Positions 60,558 to 64,000 of a stretch of DNA of 64,000 bases are shown here, piece after piece. The position numbers and the translations under genes were made by a program. The DNA is from Podocnemis expansa. Taxonomy: Eukaryota; Chordata; Testudines; Podocnemididae. The notes under the pieces are model-generated. The model made no database searches, was not told the origin of the DNA, and saw only the letters and a list, made by a program, of their open reading frames with translations. Each line of letters begins with the position of its first letter. The stretch's first letter is position 1. Where the stretch lies: NCBI GenBank assembly GCA_007922195.1, contig ML681990.1:39507557-39571556 (forward strand). Direction: 5' to 3'.

Positions 60558-61281
60558 GTTACGGTGTGTACTGGCCCTTCCGCGAGAGAGGGAGTCCTCA
60601 GCTTCCGGAAATGCCTCTCCTCAGCCTGCAGGCTGAACACTCCTTGGCAAGAAGCCAGAGTTAAAAGCCTAAGGAAGTCTTAGCAAAAGATGGGATAACA
60701 AAGGAGAGAGGTTTGCTCCCGGATCCCAGCAGGAGGATTGCAGTGCTGGAAGATATAGCTGTTTAGGTGGAGATAATGATGCCGGGCTAGAGGGAGATTG
60801 GGACTACAGGACAGACCTGCAGTTAGCCCTGTGGAGCCTGGTCAGGCCCAAAGGGCTTTCAGGCTGTGCTGCGGCAACAGTGCTGCTTGGGGAACCCTGC
60901 CAGGCCCAGAGGGGGCTATGGGACTGCCCAGCCTTGTCCAGGATTGTGCTGCAGCCCAGCCGTGCTCTTTAAGGAGCTCTGCCCCCTTCCAGGGGCCTCC
61001 AGATTGTCAAACAGATCAGCATTGCTGCTTGGGGAGCCTGGTCATGCCCGAGGGTAGTACGGTACTGCTTCAAGGCCCAACATGGTGGCTTGTGCAGCCC
61101 AGCCACCCCCAGAGAGACTGTAAGGATTCACTATGATTCAGTGCAGTTGTGGGTGGAGTCCTGCCTCTCATCCATGCTTGCAGGATTGCTTTGCTGCCTA
61201 GGGTGACATCCAAGGCCTGCATAGCCTGGAAGGGGATTAAAGCACCCCTTTTCACAGAGAGCCCCAGGTGCTATCTGTAAC
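60558..61281. repeat. GC-rich repeat with TGTTAC..GTAACA ends, possible solo LTR
   Basis: Starts TGTTACGGTGTGTACTGGCC and ends CTATCTGTAACA, a TG..CA frame of about 720 bp. The interior repeats CAGCATTGCTGCTTGGGGA-like and GAGCCTGGTCAGGCCC-like words about three times. No polypurine tract, primer site or target duplication was found, so a GC-rich satellite-like repeat is equally possible. Confidence 0.35.
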
Positions 61282-61325
61282 AGCCAATAACCAGCCAAAT
61301 TTTCCATAGCCAGCTGAATATATAT

Positions 61326-61798
61326 CAGGGGTGGTCAAATTTATGGAATTCAAGAGCTGCACAAGTTGATCATTAAATCTTCGAGAGCCGCACTGAGGTA
61401 TATAGCCATATTTTACCTACACCAAAATTACTAAGTTTAAAATTCATTGCACACTTTAATTTTATCGTAAAAGCAGGGCAAATATTGATCCTAGTGATGT
61501 CAGATTCTAATAATTACTTAAGGTTACCATGAAAACTAGGCCTACCTCTACAGTAAAAACTTAACTTCTCCCCACCCTCTCTGACCATGCCACCACTTCT
61601 CCCCACTGGCTCCCCGGGGTTGCCTTACCTGGCCACTCCAGCGGCTAGGCACAGACTGGGGCTCCCCCCGAGGATGCTCAGAGTGAGATATTTAAAACTC
61701 GTAGGCTGAGGCTACTTTCCTCTGGCTTTCTTCCATGAGCTGCACTTTTTCATTCAAGAGCCATATGCGTGTCCTAAGCCACAGTTTGGCTTCACCTG
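61326..61798. mobile_element. hAT-type element (CAGGGGTGGTCAAA family)
   Basis: 473 bp, ends CAGGGGTGGTCAAA and TTTGGCTTCACCTG, flanked by ATATATAT and CTATATAT (7 of 8, but low-complexity). GAGAGCCGCACTGAGG and TTCAAGAGCCATATG inside are typical of the family. Confidence 0.75.
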
Positions 61799-61936
61799 CT
61801 ATATATGTATGCTTATTGAGCTTTAGATAAATGCGTTCCACTCCACATCTTTCACGGTGTATGCTGTTCAGGGTGAAAGGTTATCAGACACTTGAGGTGT
61901 CATATGTAAACCTGGCCATTTTCCAGTATCTTTATA

Positions 61937-62200
61937 AGGATTCGATCTACACTTAAAATTCTGTAGCAGCACAGCTGCACTGCTGTAGTGCTTCAGTGTA
62001 GACCTTGCCGATGCCGATGAACGTGTTCTTCGGTTGGCATAGTTAATCCAGCCTCCAGAGCGGGGGTATCTAGCTTAAGGAAGGAATTCTCTCCATGTGG
62101 ACTTAGGGTTGCTTAACCATTCTGCTCAAGTGTGTGGATTTATACACCCCCTAGCGATGAAGTTAGGCCAGCCTGATTTGCTAGTGTGAAGCAGGCCTAA
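61937..62200. repeat. CTACAC-type non-autonomous DNA transposon
   Basis: GATCTACACTTAAAATTCTG, then GCACAGCTGCACTGCTGTAG, AGTGCTTCAGTGTAGACC, and an end CTAGTGTGAAGCAGGCCTA. The core is a known abundant sauropsid family, recognised by eye only. Confidence 0.5.
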
Positions 62201-62850
62201 AGCAACATGTTTTTCCTTGGGAGATTTGCTTCTTTATGGGAAGGTGAATCCATGAAGTAGTTACAAAGTAGCATAATGCTACTGGTTTTGTGGAAGAAGG
62301 GGAAACGTTCTTTTTTTCTATTTGTTTGATCTCTCACTCTCTTGTTTTATTTTTCCTTCCTTCTTGCTGTGTTGTAGAAATCTCTTACTGGGGAAGGGGT
62401 CAGTGGTAAACCTACCTAATGAATATTTCTGGAAATGATTCCCTCTGGCCAGTCGACTCATGCTCTCCAATTTAAATGCTCTTGGGTAGCTATGCAATGA
62501 CTCTGTGGGTTCATTTATATTGTTAATATGGTGGAATGAAGCTTTGTTTTGTTTTGTTTTGTTTTGCTAATTTGAATTTAGTAATTCTACAAAGTTTTGG
62601 GAGTACTCATTTGGATTGAAGGTTTAAGGGGTGTAAGTAACCAGTGCCTCATAGAAGGTCAGAACTGTTTCCAGTATTTGCAGGAAGAAAACCCTTCTTA
62701 AATATGTCTGACAGAGGTAGTAGCCAATCTCAGAAAGGAAATAATTGAATAGCAAATTTTCCATTGTTGGCGGCTCTATTAAAAGACATCACATGTGCTG
62801 CTGCTTGGTCTTGCTAAATGCAACTTGCAGATGCCAACAATATCACATTT
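62201..62850. other. SREK1 intron 1, nothing recognised
   Basis: AT-rich, with (TTTTG)n at about 62547-62568. It leads into the strong pyrimidine tract at 62851. Confidence 0.5.
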
Positions 62851-62871
62851 TGTTCCTGTTTGTCTTTTCAG

Positions 62872-62920
62872 ACCTCGGACATTCCACGAATCTGCTTTTA
62901 ATAGAAGGAACATAAACTAA
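62872..62920 (+). CDS. SREK1: Candidate alternative (poison or terminal) exon of SREK1
   Basis: A very good 3' splice site (TGTTCCTGTTTGTCTTTTCAG, 62851-62871 region) lies 11.9 kb downstream of SREK1 exon 1. Joined to the split codon GA of exon 1, the segment reads PRTFHESAFNRRNIN after the junction codon and stops at TAA 62918-62920. It does not resemble the second half of the RRM, so it is not the ordinary exon 2. It would yield a protein of about 69 residues with half an RRM, or an mRNA degraded by nonsense-mediated decay, as is common for SR-protein genes. A weak donor-like GTATAA follows at 62926. Inferred from sequence only. Confidence 0.35.
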
Positions 62921-62929
62921 TATTTGTAT

Positions 62930-63840
62930 AAAAGATACAAATCCTGTTTAGAGAACACAGCTGAAAGAAGATTGATTTTAAAATTATTTTAATTGATTTC
63001 ATTATCCATACCTAAGGTTAAAGGATTTTTTAAATTGCTAAATGTTGGTGAACATTGATTTGTGCCTTACCCACAAATAATATTTTCATCAGTAACAAAT
63101 AGAAATTTATAGATAGTCAAAGTAAGAAAAATACTGTTTGAGAACTTACTACAGTTTAATTTAAGAATATTTACTTTGCCAATATCATGTTAAAATATGC
63201 AGTTTATTTTGTATGACTATAATGATTTATCTTTTTTGATATGAACATCTATTGAAAGGAAATAATTACAGTCTGACCTCCCCATAATTCCCACAGCTGG
63301 CGAAGTTGAAATAGATGAAAATGAAAAAGAAAAAGCTTAAAAAAAACTTAATTGATATTATCTGACATAATTGATTCTTTTTTGGTTTTAAATTCTGCCA
63401 AGTCTATGTATAGTGCATTACACATATACCTAACTTGACTGGTCAAGACCATGGCACTTAGTAGGAATAGGACTAAAACCATGATTAATCAGGTATCTAA
63501 AATGAATATGCAGATACATATTGTTTTTGGTCTTCCACGTTTCACCTTTATTTGATCTGTGGACTTTCCATGACAAGATTATCACATATTTTAATGCACC
63601 ATGCAGAGTAGCTGATGAAACCCTTCTTTCCACCAGTGAGCTAAGACCAATTTTCCTGGTATCAGAGAACAATTTTTATCAACAGGAATGAATAGGGCTT
63701 GATCTAATATGGGCCAATGTCTAAAGGACCCACTACAAATGACTGAATTTTGTATTAGAGTAGGCGAATAGAGGCTATTTAGGAAAAAAGATTAAGTATT
63801 CTCAATTTATTTGACATTGTGCTGTAGTTCAGGTTACATT
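62930..63840. other. SREK1 intron 1, AT-rich, no repeat recognised
   Basis: No transposon seen, in contrast to most of the intron, next to the candidate exon at 62872. Confidence 0.45.
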
Positions 63841-63845
63841 ATTAT

Positions 63846-64000
63846 AGTATCCTGTATCATCGCATATAAGCCAAGAATTTTGTGCTTGAAAATTGGCTTC
63901 GAAACAGGCACTCGGCTTATACTCGGGAGAGTATGGTAGACAGCCCCAGCCAGCCCTTTCCGTGACCACGTGGCAGGGTGGAGACCCAGTGTTGCCAGGC
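63846..64000. repeat. Truncated repeat with TATAAGCC ends, cut by window edge
   Basis: GCATATAAGCCAAGAATTTT and CACTCGGCTTATACTCGGGA contain inverted TATAAGCC(A/G)AG blocks. Probably the left end of a larger DNA transposon that continues beyond 64000. Confidence 0.4.

Noticed and set aside
1..64000. tRNA, rRNA, snRNA or CRISPR-like arrays
   Set aside because: No cloverleaf A/B box pair, rRNA block or regularly spaced repeats were seen on either strand. The regular repeats present are microsatellites and transposons.

Overview
The window is vertebrate nuclear DNA, almost certainly from a non-avian sauropsid (turtle or crocodilian). It holds two linked host genes on the + strand, separated and interrupted by old transposable elements. 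The evidence for the clade is the repeat mix: CR1 LINEs, several decayed DIRS-type tyrosine-recombinase retrotransposons, and many small hAT-like elements with 8-bp target duplications. Turtle versus crocodilian cannot be settled from the sequence. DIRS copies would fit a turtle; the lack of any tRNA-derived SINE in 64 kb would fit a crocodilian better.

Gene 1 is ERBIN (ERBB2IP, the LAP-family scaffold). Its last six coding exons (9834-9977, 10820-10951, 14617-14826, 19553-19645, 22153-22227, 29823-29930) encode the final 253 codons. All join in phase 0 and end in a class I PDZ domain and the C-terminus LSS. A 3'UTR of about 3 kb follows, ending near 33 kb. Everything upstream of 9834 is ERBIN intron, which contains the 3' part of a DIRS element (1-3730).

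Gene 2 is SREK1 (SFRS12), represented by its first coding exon (50821-50981) inside a CpG island (about 50.5-51.3 kb). The rest of the window to 64 kb is SREK1 intron 1. ERBIN followed by SREK1 in tandem matches the known vertebrate gene order. At 62872 a strong 3' splice site opens an in-frame segment of 15 complete codons and a stop, a candidate alternative or poison exon of SREK1.

Repeats fill the rest. There are four DIRS copies, all on the + strand (1-3730, 24640-27190, 37030-40425, 41690-43545), and three CR1 copies, all on the - strand (19804-21165, 40425-40935, 56848-59450). At least ten hAT-like elements have recognisable 8-bp duplications, including a 2-kb nested one (22292-24354). 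A foldback family (about ten copies), a mariner-like palindrome at 39394-39928, a Ty3/Gypsy integrase fossil near 16 kb and several low-complexity tracts complete the picture. Nested insertions give a relative order of events. I found no host gene beyond these two, no tRNA, rRNA or CRISPR, and nothing that amounts to a new biological system.
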